Positions 1 to 7,144 of a stretch of DNA of 64,000 bases are shown here, one piece after another. The translations under genes were made by a program, and so were the position numbers. The notes beneath the pieces are model-generated. The model made no database searches. It saw only the letters and a program-made list of their open reading frames with translations, and had not been told where the DNA came from. Source of the DNA: Neptuniibacter victor. GTDB lineage: Bacteria; Pseudomonadota; Gammaproteobacteria; Pseudomonadales; Balneatricaceae. Location: contig AP025763.1 in the NCBI GenBank assembly GCA_027943745.1, positions 2,108,001-2,172,000 of the forward strand, in the 5' to 3' direction. Numbering within the stretch: the first letter of the stretch is position 1; every line of letters starts with the position of its first letter.

Positions 1-376
1 TCCCCACACCACCATACACCACGGCAGACCGAAATACTGACCCTTTAGCGTAACGCTTAAAGCTGTCATTAACTTGCTGCGCTAGTTCACGTGTCGGCGC
101 TAACACCAAGATTTTTAAGGTTTTGTTTAATTCTTTTTCCTGTTGTATTGCTAGCTGTTCAGTACCTGAATTTTCAGTAGAGCCCATTAACCGTTGCAAC
201 AAAGGCAGCGCAAATGCCGCGGTTTTACCGGTCCCTGTTCGTGCACCAGCAAGGATATCTTTTCCAGCCAAAATCGCAGGAATAGCCGCCACCTGAATCG
301 GTGTAGCTTCATCGTAACCCGCGAATTCAATCGCATCTTGAATGGGTTGAACAAAACCGAATTCAGAGAACTTCAT
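1..376 (-). CDS. DEAD-box ATP-dependent RNA helicase, N-terminal part
   Basis: The first 125 residues are present; the rest lies beyond the window edge. The Q-motif region (GYDEATPIQ), Walker A (ARTGTGKT), motif Ia (PTRELAQQ) and a following GG motif are all visible in the usual order of superfamily 2 RNA helicases such as RhlE/RhlB/DeaD. Such proteins unwind short RNA duplexes in the cytoplasm during RNA decay or ribosome assembly. The start is the ATG at 374-376, preceded by a GGGAG ribosome-binding site that lies inside the last codons of the upstream M50 gene, 4 bases away, so the two are probably co-transcribed. The exact subfamily cannot be decided from this fragment. Confidence 0.92.
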   Translation of the reverse strand, partial: MKFSEFGFVQPIQDAIEFAGYDEATPIQVAAIPAILAGKDILAGARTGTGKTAAFALPLLQRLMGSTENSGTEQLAIQQEKELNKTLKILVLAPTRELAQQVNDSFKRYAKGSVFRSAVVYGGVG

Positions 377-380
377 GACA

Positions 381-1475
381 TCAACTCCCAAGGATTCTCA
401 ACGGTAACGCTAGTGCTTCACTGCCACTATTACCCAGTACCCAGATAATTGCACATAAGCCTCCTACCGTGGCGAAATACCATAAAGCAGAAACAATCTG
501 GCCATAACGCTGAAGCGGCAGAAGATCACTTTGGTGGCGCCGTTTCCATTCAAAAATAATCTCGATACTGCCCACCGCTAACAAAAATCCCAATAGGGTT
601 AAGTTAAAGTAATAGCTAATCGCAACACCTGCTACCGCACCTAAAACACAACTAATTAACCCCAGTACAGAGTTAACCGAAAACGCGATGCTTTTAAGTA
701 CATGACCACCATCGAGGGGCAAAACAGGAAGAAGATTGAATAGATTCAGTAAGGCATTGAAGGCTGCTAACCCGGCAAACAACTCAACATCCGTTATCCA
801 GTAGATAACTAAACAGGCACATGAGAGAAGAAAACCAAAAAACGGCCCCATAATGGAGATATAAACATCCTGCCAACGAGTGTTAATACGATCATCGGAT
901 AAGGCTAAGCCACCGACAAAGGGGATAAGATAGATCCCTTTTGTTTTTAAACCAAAACGTTGCATCGCTCTAATATGGCCGTACTCATGAAAAACGAGAC
1001 AAAGAATCAGCGCAATCGCGAACTCAATCGAAAATAACCAGGTATAGGCCGCTAAACTACCCGCAGCAAACAGCACTTTTATTACTTTCGCGCTTTTAAA
1101 GAGCTTAAGTCCAAGTGAACCCAGACCGATCAAGCTAATTTTGTTCGGCTGTTTTGGTCGATTTTCAACCACCTGCTGCTCTATCTCTTTCTCACCTATC
1201 TCACCCTGACCAATCTCTTGTTCAGCCACCCCATCGTTGACCTTTAGCCTGTAGCGGAGCTGAAAGGGCTGCCAGTTCAGCTCTAACTGCAACTCACATT
1301 GGATCTCCTGCTCACCCGCCTGCAACGTAAACTGATGCAGAGGTGTCGCAGATGGATCTGCATTTGCATCGTGTTGAGACACTAATTGATTATCCCAGTA
1401 CAATGCTTGCCAACCGGCCATAGAGCCTTCTAGACGAAGTTCCCGGCCTAAACAATCGATTCGTAGTAACTGCAA
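381..1475 (-). CDS. M50-family (site-2-protease-like) membrane metalloprotease
   Basis: A 364-residue protein with a soluble N-terminal beta-rich region (about residues 1-110) and a multi-helix membrane region. HEYGH near residue 165 is the zinc-binding HExxH, and NLLPVLPLDGGH near residue 245 is the second conserved M50 motif with its LDGG aspartate, so the protease core looks intact. Substrate is unknown; this is not RseP-like because no PDZ domain is seen. The long frame begins at a TTG at 1475. An internal ATG at 1421 has a better ribosome-binding site (GAAGG, 6 bases upstream) and would remove 18 residues, so the true start is uncertain. It lies 4 bases upstream of the helicase gene. Confidence 0.82.
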   Translation of the reverse strand: MQLLRIDCLGRELRLEGSMAGWQALYWDNQLVSQHDANADPSATPLHQFTLQAGEQEIQCELQLELNWQPFQLRYRLKVNDGVAEQEIGQGEIGEKEIEQQVVENRPKQPNKISLIGLGSLGLKLFKSAKVIKVLFAAGSLAAYTWLFSIEFAIALILCLVFHEYGHIRAMQRFGLKTKGIYLIPFVGGLALSDDRINTRWQDVYISIMGPFFGFLLSCACLVIYWITDVELFAGLAAFNALLNLFNLLPVLPLDGGHVLKSIAFSVNSVLGLISCVLGAVAGVAISYYFNLTLLGFLLAVGSIEIIFEWKRRHQSDLLPLQRYGQIVSALWYFATVGGLCAIIWVLGNSGSEALALPLRILGS

Positions 1476-1618
1476 AAAATATACTCGCTGAAACCTAATA
1501 AATTAGCGCGCATTATGTAGCATGTTGCAGATCCAAGAAAGTACCAACACCAGCTAAATGGATTCAACAACGCATAAGCACCATTACAACGTAAACGTTG
1601 TCTAGTAGAGCAAAAACA

Positions 1619-2188
1619 ATGAAAACCAATAAAGAGAAGATGCTATCTGGTGAAATCTACAACGCCCTTGATTCAGAACTTGCCAATGAGCGAAAACGCG
1701 CGAAGGCACTCTGTTTTGAGTACAATCAGCTACACCCAGATCAAAAAGGAAAGCGCCAGCAAAAGCTAAGTTCATTATTAGCTAAGGCGGTAAAACCTAC
1801 CATAGAGCCTATGTTTCAATGCGATTACGGGTATAACATCCAGGTTGGAGCTAATTTCTACGCTAACCACAACTGTACTATTTTGGATGGCGCACCAGTC
1901 ACGATTGGCGATAATGTAATGTTAGGTCCAGGTGTGACGATTAGCACAACCACACACCCGCTTTCGGCTGCTGCACGCAACCAGGGTCAAACAGAAGCGA
2001 AACCAGTGACCATCGGTGACAATGTTTGGATCGGTATGGGCGCTCAAATACTACCGGGCGTTAATATTGGCGATAACGCAGTGATTGCGGCTGGGGCCGT
2101 GGTGACGGCAGACATTGCCATCAATTCGTTAGCCGTAGGCGTCCCCGCTACTGTCATCAGGAGAATAGAATCAACAGAGTTAACCTAA
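1619..2188 (+). CDS. sugar O-acetyltransferase (Maa/NodL/LacA type)
   Basis: The 189-residue product begins with the typical maltose-acetyltransferase N-terminal segment (MKTNKEKMLSGEIYN) followed by a left-handed beta-helix of hexapeptide repeats (for example VTIGDNVWIGMGA and VNIGDNAVIAAGA). The catalytic histidine is in the TTTHPL segment near residue 115. The family transfers acetyl from acetyl-CoA to a sugar hydroxyl in the cytoplasm; the natural acceptor is often unknown. The ATG at 1619 is chosen over an upstream TTG (1598) because it gives the conserved family start. Not obviously in an operon; arfA follows 69 bases downstream. Confidence 0.9.
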   Translation: MKTNKEKMLSGEIYNALDSELANERKRAKALCFEYNQLHPDQKGKRQQKLSSLLAKAVKPTIEPMFQCDYGYNIQVGANFYANHNCTILDGAPVTIGDNVMLGPGVTISTTTHPLSAAARNQGQTEAKPVTIGDNVWIGMGAQILPGVNIGDNAVIAAGAVVTADIAINSLAVGVPATVIRRIESTELT

Positions 2189-2257
2189 GATTGATACGCG
2201 CAATGTGATCAGGCAACTGGCATAATGCCAGTCATCAACAAAACAGAAGGTGTAAAA

Positions 2258-2500
2258 ATGAAAGCAAAACAACGGCGTAAAGCCAGTATTGATAATTCAA
2301 CAACGGGTAATAACCCAGACACTATAAGTCAGCAATCCAAGATAGAAACAGGCAGAGGCATTATTCGAGACAATCACTTAGCAGCATTAGTCACGTCGAA
2401 AGTATTTAAATCCCAAGTAGTGAAAGCTAAGAAAGGAAAAGGCACCTACCAACGCAAGGAGAAACATAAAGGACGAGAGTCCTATTTAATGGCTGCTTAA
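2258..2500 (+). CDS. arfA: alternative ribosome-rescue factor A
   Basis: An 80-residue basic protein. The C-terminal half has the ArfA pattern: GRGIIRDNHLAALVTSKVF, then a KKGKGTYQRKEKHK segment matching the conserved KGKGSYxRKxKH. ArfA enters stalled ribosomes lacking a stop codon and recruits release factor 2, as a backup for tmRNA. The ATG at 2258 has AGAAGG 8 bases upstream; an in-frame ATG at 2225 has no good site and would add 11 residues. The N-terminus (about 35 residues, rich in Q, S, T) is longer than in E. coli. A 13-bp stem-loop spans the last codons and the stop codon, as expected for a gene whose mRNA is normally truncated and then policed by tmRNA. Confidence 0.88.
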   Translation: MKAKQRRKASIDNSTTGNNPDTISQQSKIETGRGIIRDNHLAALVTSKVFKSQVVKAKKGKGTYQRKEKHKGRESYLMAA

Positions 2501-2529
2501 ATCTAAGTACTCATTGAAATAGGACTTTT
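2479..2529 (+). terminator. hairpin across the arfA stop codon, terminator-like
   Basis: GTCCTATTT at 2479-2487 is exactly complementary to AAATAGGAC at 2517-2525, and AATG (2488-2491) pairs with CATT (2512-2515) with one bulged G, giving about 13 bp. TTTT follows at 2526-2529. The TAA stop codon (2498-2500) is in the loop. The stem therefore starts inside the coding region. In other bacteria arfA mRNA is cut by RNase III or terminated inside the reading frame so that it lacks a stop codon; this hairpin could serve either route. Confidence 0.75.
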
Positions 2530-2726
2530 ATTCATCCCAGTCTCTTAATTTTCCTACGAACTTACGTCAAACCTTTCCCTTTTAGTATCAGTAGGTTAAA
2601 GAGATAAAAACCGCCAACCATAGACTCTCTAGATTTATTTTCATAAAACTTTGGTCTAAACCCTACACAAATGAAATTATGGCCTATACTGAAGTTCTCT
2701 AGCGAAATGAGATCGAAAGCTTATTC

Positions 2727-2915
2727 ACGTTTGGGCTTTCATACGTTTGAGGCTTTGTATTACGTTGAAGGGGTAATTTGCGTCGAGACCTTCTTTAGTT
2801 AAAGCCTCTATTTTTTCTTTATGACTGTTTCTTGTGGCTTGGCTGCTAAGGCTTATTACCGTTCAAGACTTTTTGTTCCGTTGAAGGCTTTTTGTTCCGT
2901 TGAAGACTCTATTTG
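2727..2915. repeat. diverged 19-base tandem repeats in gene-free interval
   Basis: The interval 2501-3039 has no convincing gene. Three adjacent copies of a unit like CCGTTGAAGGCTTTTTGTT begin at 2859, 2878 and 2897, spaced exactly 19 bases. Looser copies begin at 2727, 2743, 2762 and 2781 (forms such as ACGTTTGAGGCTTTGTATT). A 19-base period does not fit codons, so the block is unlikely to be coding. The last copy runs into the structured element at 2915-2999. Function unknown; a repeat-bearing small RNA or protein-binding array is possible. Confidence 0.65.
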
Positions 2916-2999
2916 TGCCGGTAAGCAAGATTTGTGTAGCGATAGCGCCATGTTCAAGGTTGCTTGAGGTTTAACTCCTCCTACCGGCACCACTTTTTT
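2915..2999 (+). ncRNA. candidate structured RNA 3' end with terminator T-run
   Basis: GTGCCGGTA (2915-2923) pairs perfectly with TACCGGCAC (2982-2990), followed by CAC and six T's (2994-2999). Inside, AAGCAA (2923-2928) pairs with TTGCTT (2960-2965), and GAG (2966-2968) can pair with CTC (2975-2977), suggesting a closed multibranch fold rather than a plain terminator. With the repeats upstream this resembles the 3' end of a plus-strand small RNA. No known RNA family was recognised, and no clear promoter was identified. Confidence 0.45.
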
Positions 3000-3039
3000 C
3001 CTCTCAGCCCTATCCCATTAATCCACTGTTAGATATTCA

Positions 3040-3555
3040 TTAAACCGTCTGTGGGTGACGATAGATATGCCATAACGCGCCTCGAAAAGTGACCTCTTTT
3101 TCAAAGTGAGCCCCCACCGCTTTGGCTAACTGAATTGATGCCTTATTTTCAGAGTGAATAAAACTGATCAAAGAGAGACCTTTTAGATGTTCTTGAGCCA
3201 TCTGCTGCACTCCACGCGCCGCTTCACTCGCAAAGCCTTGCCCCCAATACTCAGGTGCCAATGCCCATTTAATCTCTGGTTCAGGCCAATCATTCGGATA
3301 CCACAGCCCCGCAGTGCCGATCACCTCTTGGCTTTCTTTATCTTCTATAGCGTAAGGGCCATAACCACGCACCTGCCAATGACCAATCATGCTACACATC
3401 GCACGCCAGGTTTCCCCTTCAGTCATCGCCTTCCCCATCGTGAAGGTTGTCGCCAGTTCGCTGGAATAATACTTATGCAAACCAACCCAATCACTCTCTT
3501 TGAACTGCCGTAAGCATAGTCGCTCTGTATTAATCTCTTCTGGAACTTTAAACAT
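3040..3555 (-). CDS. GNAT-family N-acetyltransferase (RimJ/RimL type)
   Basis: A 171-residue protein starting with the standard INTERLCLRQFKESD strand-helix of RimJ/RimL-like enzymes, followed by a central beta region and the acetyl-CoA pyrophosphate loop near residues 108-113 (WGQGFASEA, matching Q/RxxGxG/A). It should acetylate an amine from acetyl-CoA in the cytoplasm; the substrate cannot be inferred. Genes like this are common in integron cassettes, and it sits at the end of a run of small minus-strand accessory genes, but I see no clear attC on either side. A weak AGG lies about 10 bases before the ATG. Confidence 0.85.
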   Translation of the reverse strand: MFKVPEEINTERLCLRQFKESDWVGLHKYYSSELATTFTMGKAMTEGETWRAMCSMIGHWQVRGYGPYAIEDKESQEVIGTAGLWYPNDWPEPEIKWALAPEYWGQGFASEAARGVQQMAQEHLKGLSLISFIHSENKASIQLAKAVGAHFEKEVTFRGALWHIYRHPQTV

Positions 3556-3698
3556 GATAATAAAACCTAAAAAACGAGTGATGAATTACGAATGAAAGTT
3601 ATATCACAAGACAGCAAGACGCCGACTTACCTTTAGCGCCTTTTTTATTGCCCAGAGAGAAAATTACTGATTTCGGAGATTTTCAGAGCTAATAAAGC

Positions 3699-3941
3699 TC
3701 AACTCGACCAAGGTGTTCTATCAACACAGATGCCAAAATCCTCAGCCAACTGAACCCCAGCGATAATATAAATACCACAAGCAAAAAGCACAGGAAACCA
3801 TCTGCGCCCTTTTACATTCAATGGTCGTTTATCTCTCATGAGTACAATGACACAGATGGCAGCAGCCGCTAAGGCAATCAGCAGACTGCCAATGAAAGCC
3901 TTTTCATAAGGACCAGAACATACAGCTAAAGATATTCTCAT
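3699..3941 (-). CDS. small two-helix membrane protein, unknown
   Basis: An 80-residue protein with two hydrophobic segments (about residues 15-36, IGSLLIALAAAAICVIVLM, and 48-65, WFPVLFACGIYIIAGVQL), joined by a short basic loop (RDKRPLNVKGRR). It probably sits in the inner membrane. I recognise no family. It lies alone between the ClbS-like and GNAT genes in the accessory island with gaps of about 145 bases each side. The ribosome-binding site is weak (GGAAG, 13 bases upstream), so this is a moderate-confidence gene. Confidence 0.5.
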   Translation of the reverse strand: MRISLAVCSGPYEKAFIGSLLIALAAAAICVIVLMRDKRPLNVKGRRWFPVLFACGIYIIAGVQLAEDFGICVDRTPWSS

Positions 3942-4086
3942 GTAATCTTTAAACTTCCCTTTCTAAATGGCCTCTATAGTAAGCCGCACTTTCATTGCAT
4001 TAGCTAAACTAACATTCTTGAAATCATACCGTGGTTATTAATGGCTTAAATGCTACAAACCATAATAATTAATGATGCTCGATGAT

Positions 4087-4635
4087 TCACGAAAGGTTTT
4101 TACTTGTGTGTTTTACATGAGCGCGGAGCTTTTTGATAGCCCAGTCATAATGACTTGGCATAGCCGAAACACAGTAGCTACCTAGTGTTGTTGTACCTGT
4201 CCAACTAAAATACCGCTTAGTGAAAAGCGCTTCATTGCTAAAACTCCTTACCGCTTCAAGTGCTGCCCGATGGCTTTCATTCAACCACGTCTTGGCATCA
4301 CTTAGCTCGGTTTCCTGATGTTTCTTCCATAATTCGATATTCATCTCCCCATAAGTTTTCCAATTATAGGGTGACGGTAAGAAGCTAGTGTCCTGACCCG
4401 ACATATTTGAATTAATCCAATTCAACAGCAGTTGATGCCACTCGTAGAGGTGTGTCAAAACATCCCTGATATTACGATCGCGGCGCCAATGTAACTCTTT
4501 TTTACCCGGATCATTAGAAAAATCGAATTCTGTACTTAAAGCCTCTTCGGACATAGCATCAATATATCGGCATAGTTTGTCAAAGCTCTCTTCAGCCTGA
4601 GTGATAAGCTCTTCCTTTGTCTTTGGTCTGGCCAT
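4087..4635 (-). CDS. ClbS/DfsB-family four-helix bundle protein
   Basis: A 182-residue protein starting MARPKTKEELI, with WRRDRNIRDVLTHLYEWHQLLLNW in the middle and SYCVSAMPSHYDWAIKKLR near the C-terminus; this is the pattern of the DUF1706/ClbS/DfsB family within the DinB-like fold. ClbS is the cyclopropane hydrolase that protects colibactin producers from their own genotoxin, and DfsB has been linked to stress tolerance. Here no colibactin genes are near, so a general protective role is only inferred. The ATG has a good AAAGGA site 7 bases upstream. Such genes occur repeatedly in integron cassettes. Confidence 0.82.
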   Translation of the reverse strand: MARPKTKEELITQAEESFDKLCRYIDAMSEEALSTEFDFSNDPGKKELHWRRDRNIRDVLTHLYEWHQLLLNWINSNMSGQDTSFLPSPYNWKTYGEMNIELWKKHQETELSDAKTWLNESHRAALEAVRSFSNEALFTKRYFSWTGTTTLGSYCVSAMPSHYDWAIKKLRAHVKHTSKNLS

Positions 4636-4733
4636 GATTGAATCCTTTCGTTATTTACGATAAGCCTAAAGACGCTTATAAAGAACGCAGACCGTTTAGC
4701 AGAACGGCACCTAAAATACGCCTAGTTGTTTAA

Positions 4734-5129
4734 CTATATTTTGTTTTTTGAGCCACATTTTTTACATATTATTCCATCACTAGTTGGAAAGAGAGGAAAC
4801 TCAATGCCTATAAAAACCAAGAACGCCATACGTTTACCAAATTGATAGTATTCCGTTTCACGACTTCCACACTTTGGACAGATATTACCATCCCACCCTT
4901 GCTGCTCAACCAGCGTTGCCTCCAGTTCAACATTTAATATTTCTTGAGCAATGACTTCGAAGTCTTTAGGCACTTGTAAACGAACACCGCCTAGCGCGTT
5001 AGAGTATAACCACTGCATGCTTATTGTATGCTCATCAACAACATAGGCTGGAATTCCTTCTGAAGCTAGCCTAGATTTTGCGATATGAGCCTCATAAGGA
5101 AATGAAAATCTTGCGATCGTTATCAGCAT
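4734..5129 (-). CDS. DUF2007-like protein with C-terminal zinc ribbon
   Basis: A 131-residue protein. Residues 1-70 (ARFSFPYEAHIAKSRLASEG, then VRLQVPKDFEVIAQEIL) match the small DUF2007 fold, described as a putative signal-transducing domain. The C-terminal half has two CxxC pairs, CPKCGS near residue 84 and CKKCGS near residue 124, as in a rubredoxin-like zinc ribbon, around a hydrophobic stretch. Function unknown. It follows the DUF4393 gene after a degenerate attC-like site and precedes the ClbS-like gene by 98 bases, so it may be a former cassette. Confidence 0.7.
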   Translation of the reverse strand: MLITIARFSFPYEAHIAKSRLASEGIPAYVVDEHTISMQWLYSNALGGVRLQVPKDFEVIAQEILNVELEATLVEQQGWDGNICPKCGSRETEYYQFGKRMAFLVFIGIEFPLFPTSDGIICKKCGSKNKI

Positions 5130-5179
5130 CAGTTCTCACACAATGGATTACCCAATAAGTAACACCACTTTCAGTTAAA

Positions 5180-5276
5180 TATAACTATAAAAAGTGTCTA
5201 TTAATCGTGGTGCACTCGGACACGTAGCGTTTAAAGCAGCCGCGCAGTATTCGTCGGATGGCTTTTCTTGTTATAA
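5180..5276 (-). other. degenerate attC-like site
   Basis: The right-hand half (5262-5276) has CTTTT, the spacer ctt, then GTTATA, the same layout as the two clear attC sites; the TAA stop of the DUF4393 gene falls in this core (5271-5273). On the other side TATAAC (5180-5185) pairs with GTTATA and AAAAG can pair with CTTTT, but the spacer is irregular and the outer core departs from consensus. I treat it as a probable decayed attC, clearly weaker than the sites at 5994 and 6523. Confidence 0.4.
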
Positions 5277-5978
5277 GCTGACTGAGCATGCACTGACGAA
5301 TCGTGAGCCTAGTAGTGTATGATTTACGTAACGATATATTTCTCCACCACCAAAGGTCATTGGTAAAGCGACCAGACGTAAACGTGCCAAATTTGCTATT
5401 GCCAGTTTGATCTCATCAGTTGGTTCATTCAGCTTAAAATTCTGGTTATTCAGCTCCCTCTCACTCACAAGCATCACAGTTTCAGGAAGGTTTTCAGTTC
5501 CTACGGCATTTAATTCAGGGTCTGATGTGTCGACAGAATATATGGCAGCGAGAGACCTTGCCTCTATCGAAGTAAGTTGTTCCAAAATCGAAATGTGAGA
5601 TCGCTGTAAATTTATTGCATTTTGATCATTTGAAGCATTAATCAGCAAATTTACCCACAAGTTCTGTAGGTAATCATCATCTTCGAGGGATGCTGCTTCT
5701 AAAAGAGGCAATGTATATTTTAGCGATACAGGCTGTATATGTGATTGTATGCCTAGTTTATTTGCTTGCTCATTATAACGAGAGATAAACCTTAACTGGT
5801 TTGAAGCCCTATAGTATTTGAGTTTATCTTCAAAAATACCCAAGCCTTGCTCTAAAGTACCGCCTATATGGTTGGCAATAAAACCACCAACCTTTTCTGC
5901 TACATCAAGCCCTTTACTGGTCGTTTTAGCAACCTCTTGTGTTGCTTTTGCCGATTCAATAATACTTTCTGAATCCAT
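5271..5978 (-). CDS. Abi-alpha (DUF4393) family protein in an integron cassette
   Basis: A 235-residue soluble protein. The helical N-terminus (residues 15-60) is followed by IQPVSLKYTLPLLEAASLEDDDYLQ near residues 82-106, the hallmark of DUF4393/Abi-alpha proteins, and a C-terminal region with a TxxG-type turn (MTFGGGEIYRYV). The family was named for abortive infection, but the mechanism is not established, so an antiphage role is inference. The ATG at 5978 is preceded by GGAAG 5 bases upstream; a TTG one codon earlier is unlikely. The gene is flanked by a clear attC upstream, and its stop codon lies in a second, degenerate one. Confidence 0.78.
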   Translation of the reverse strand: MDSESIIESAKATQEVAKTTSKGLDVAEKVGGFIANHIGGTLEQGLGIFEDKLKYYRASNQLRFISRYNEQANKLGIQSHIQPVSLKYTLPLLEAASLEDDDYLQNLWVNLLINASNDQNAINLQRSHISILEQLTSIEARSLAAIYSVDTSDPELNAVGTENLPETVMLVSERELNNQNFKLNEPTDEIKLAIANLARLRLVALPMTFGGGEIYRYVNHTLLGSRFVSACSVSL

Positions 5979-5993
5979 CAAATCTTCCTTGTG

Positions 5994-6094
5994 GCTTATA
6001 ACGCCTTACTAATGAGCACATAAATGCTTGGCTAAAATTAGCGACGAAGGAGCACAAGCCAAACGTTTTGCGTCCTTTTAGTAACTTGTTAGGT
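5994..6094 (-). other. integron attC recombination site
   Basis: Read on the minus strand: ACCTAAC (fits RYYYAAC), spacer AAG, TTACTAA, about 65 bases of variable sequence, TTAGTAA, spacer GGC, GTTATAAGC. AAC pairs with GTT and TTACTAA with TTAGTAA, leaving the two 3-base spacers unpaired, which is the folded geometry recognised by IntI. Further pairing (TTGGC at 6028-6032 with GCCAA at 6058-6062) forms the variable end. The stop codon of the upstream gene (6089-6091) is embedded in the core, as is common in cassettes. Confidence 0.85.
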
Positions 6095-6517
6095 GTATGG
6101 TATTGCTAAACTACCAAGCTTTTCTTTTGCTTTAAATATGTCTTTGCCTACAACAAATACACGGTACCTTGGATCATTGGCTGCGTTAAAAGCTGGAATA
6201 TCATTGCGAATTGAACGTAAGCCAATTTTATCTAGCTTACTTTCTAGTTCTAGTGCCTCTGCTTCATCTTTAAAAAAACCGACTAAATGCCAATGTTCCT
6301 GTTTTAGAATGTAATCATAGAAGAACTCACAAGCCTCAGTTTCAGAATCGGATGTATAGATAGGTTTAGTATCTATTCCTCTTTCGGAATAAAAAACAGC
6401 CCATTTCCCCCAAAGGTTATCTATGCAGTAAGCATCATTTTGGCGAGATAAAACGGCAAAACTTTCTGGCGTACAACCTTCAGCTAATAATTTTTCAGTC
6501 AACTCTGATGCGAACAC
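6089..6517 (-). CDS. hypothetical cassette protein
   Basis: A 142-residue acidic protein with no signal peptide or membrane segment. I do not recognise the family with confidence. Features: an aromatic N-terminal part (LWGKWAVFYSERG), then WHLVGFFKDEAEALELESKL and a C-terminal strand-helix (YRVFVVGKDIFKAKEKL), an arrangement resembling two small alpha/beta units. It may be one of the many small immunity-like or SPOR-like folds, but this is a guess. The start is a GTG at 6517, and the AGGTG of the attC core lies 6 bases upstream, so the recombination site itself seems to supply the ribosome-binding site. attC sites flank it on both sides. Confidence 0.72.
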   Translation of the reverse strand: MFASELTEKLLAEGCTPESFAVLSRQNDAYCIDNLWGKWAVFYSERGIDTKPIYTSDSETEACEFFYDYILKQEHWHLVGFFKDEAEALELESKLDKIGLRSIRNDIPAFNAANDPRYRVFVVGKDIFKAKEKLGSLAIPYT

Positions 6518-6522
6518 TTAAT

Positions 6523-6617
6523 ACACCTAACGCCGCAATAAAGGGCCGAAATGTAGCGGCGAAACCGCGGAATGTAGGTCCAGCCACGAAGTGGCGACTT
6601 TGATTGCCTTGTTATTC
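6523..6617 (-). other. integron attC recombination site
   Basis: Read on the minus strand: AATAAC, spacer AAG, GCAAT, variable region, ATTGC, spacer GGC, GTTAGGTG (fits GTTRRRY). AAC pairs with GTT and GCAAT with ATTGC, leaving AAG opposite GGC, exactly the same unpaired spacers as the site at 5994. The variable region contains GCCAC/GTGGC and GCGG/CCGC stem-loops. The stop codon of the upstream gene (6612-6614) overlaps the left core. Two matching sites in a row make this a genuine cassette boundary. Confidence 0.87.
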
Positions 6618-7061
6618 ACTTTCTAGCCGCCTATTCAGATCTTGCCAAATTGCATTGTAATTAGCGTCGCGTAAACAAACAGCATCAGCCTCCTCAATCG
6701 GATATGTTCTAAATGGCCTGAAGTCACTAAGATAATCAGGAAGTGACTCCTCCACAACGACAGGAGAGTTACAGTTATCAAATTGGTCGCCTGTAATATC
6801 GACGTAAAAGCTTTCATCTATGTACAACCACACATGATTCTTAGGCTGATCTTCATGTGATAATTGACGACTACCATTACAGAATATAATTTTTTGAAAA
6901 CCTATCTTCTTCAATAGTGTACCTAACCAATAGCTAGTTAGTTCGCATGATCCGCCTGGGAAAGTCATGAGTTCAGGCGGGACATAGTCTGCATCATTAA
7001 TGGCCTCGATCAGATGATGCCTAACATAATTGCATGCGGCTTCAATACGCCCTTTTGTCAT
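6612..7061 (-). CDS. transglutaminase/cysteine-protease-like hypothetical protein
   Basis: A 149-residue protein. GGSCELTSYWLGTLL near residues 36-50, NHVWLYIDESFYVDITGDQF near residues 75-94 give an ordered Cys - His - Asp set (C in GSCE, H in NHVW, D in VDITGD), the layout of papain/transglutaminase-like folds. I infer a hydrolase or transferase of this superfamily; the substrate is unknown. It is the first gene of the cassette run, with an attC behind it but none visible in front. The ATG has no clear ribosome-binding site, unlike its neighbours. Confidence 0.7.
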   Translation of the reverse strand: MTKGRIEAACNYVRHHLIEAINDADYVPPELMTFPGGSCELTSYWLGTLLKKIGFQKIIFCNGSRQLSHEDQPKNHVWLYIDESFYVDITGDQFDNCNSPVVVEESLPDYLSDFRPFRTYPIEEADAVCLRDANYNAIWQDLNRRLESE

Positions 7062-7098
7062 AAATATACTTTGATTTGGTTGTGTGCATAACAGCTAA

Positions 7099-7144
7099 AT
7101 ATATGACAAATTGTCGCGATTAAACACGACAATGTGTCATATAT
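7099..7144. repeat. 18-bp-arm imperfect palindrome
   Basis: ATATATGACA (7099-7108) and TGTCATATAT (7135-7144) are exact inverted repeats; after one mismatch, ATTGTCG (7110-7116) and CGACAAT (7127-7133) continue the arm, giving 17 pairs in 18 positions around a 10-base loop. No T-run of note follows on either strand, so it is a poor terminator. It separates sbcC from the cassette cluster and could be an operator, a recombination boundary or a mobile-element end. Confidence 0.7.

Noticed and set aside
2670-2999. Minus-strand reading of the 19-base repeats as a protein (frames such as a KIEALTKEG stretch) or as tmRNA
   Set aside because: The 19-base period breaks the frame, no start codon precedes the longest stretch, and the tmRNA tag and CCA end are absent.
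3000-3040. Possible attC half downstream of the GNAT gene (ATCTAAC with GTTAAAC further on)
   Set aside because: The inner arms are not complementary, so the cores alone could be chance.
3942-4086. Inverted ATTAATAA sequence between ClbS-like and small membrane genes, considered as attC or transposon end
   Set aside because: The repeats are short, imperfect and lack core sites or a transposase.
4636-4733. Possible attC between the DUF2007-like and ClbS-like genes
   Set aside because: A GCCGTT/AACGG stem is present but no paired RYYYAAC/GTTRRRY cores were found.
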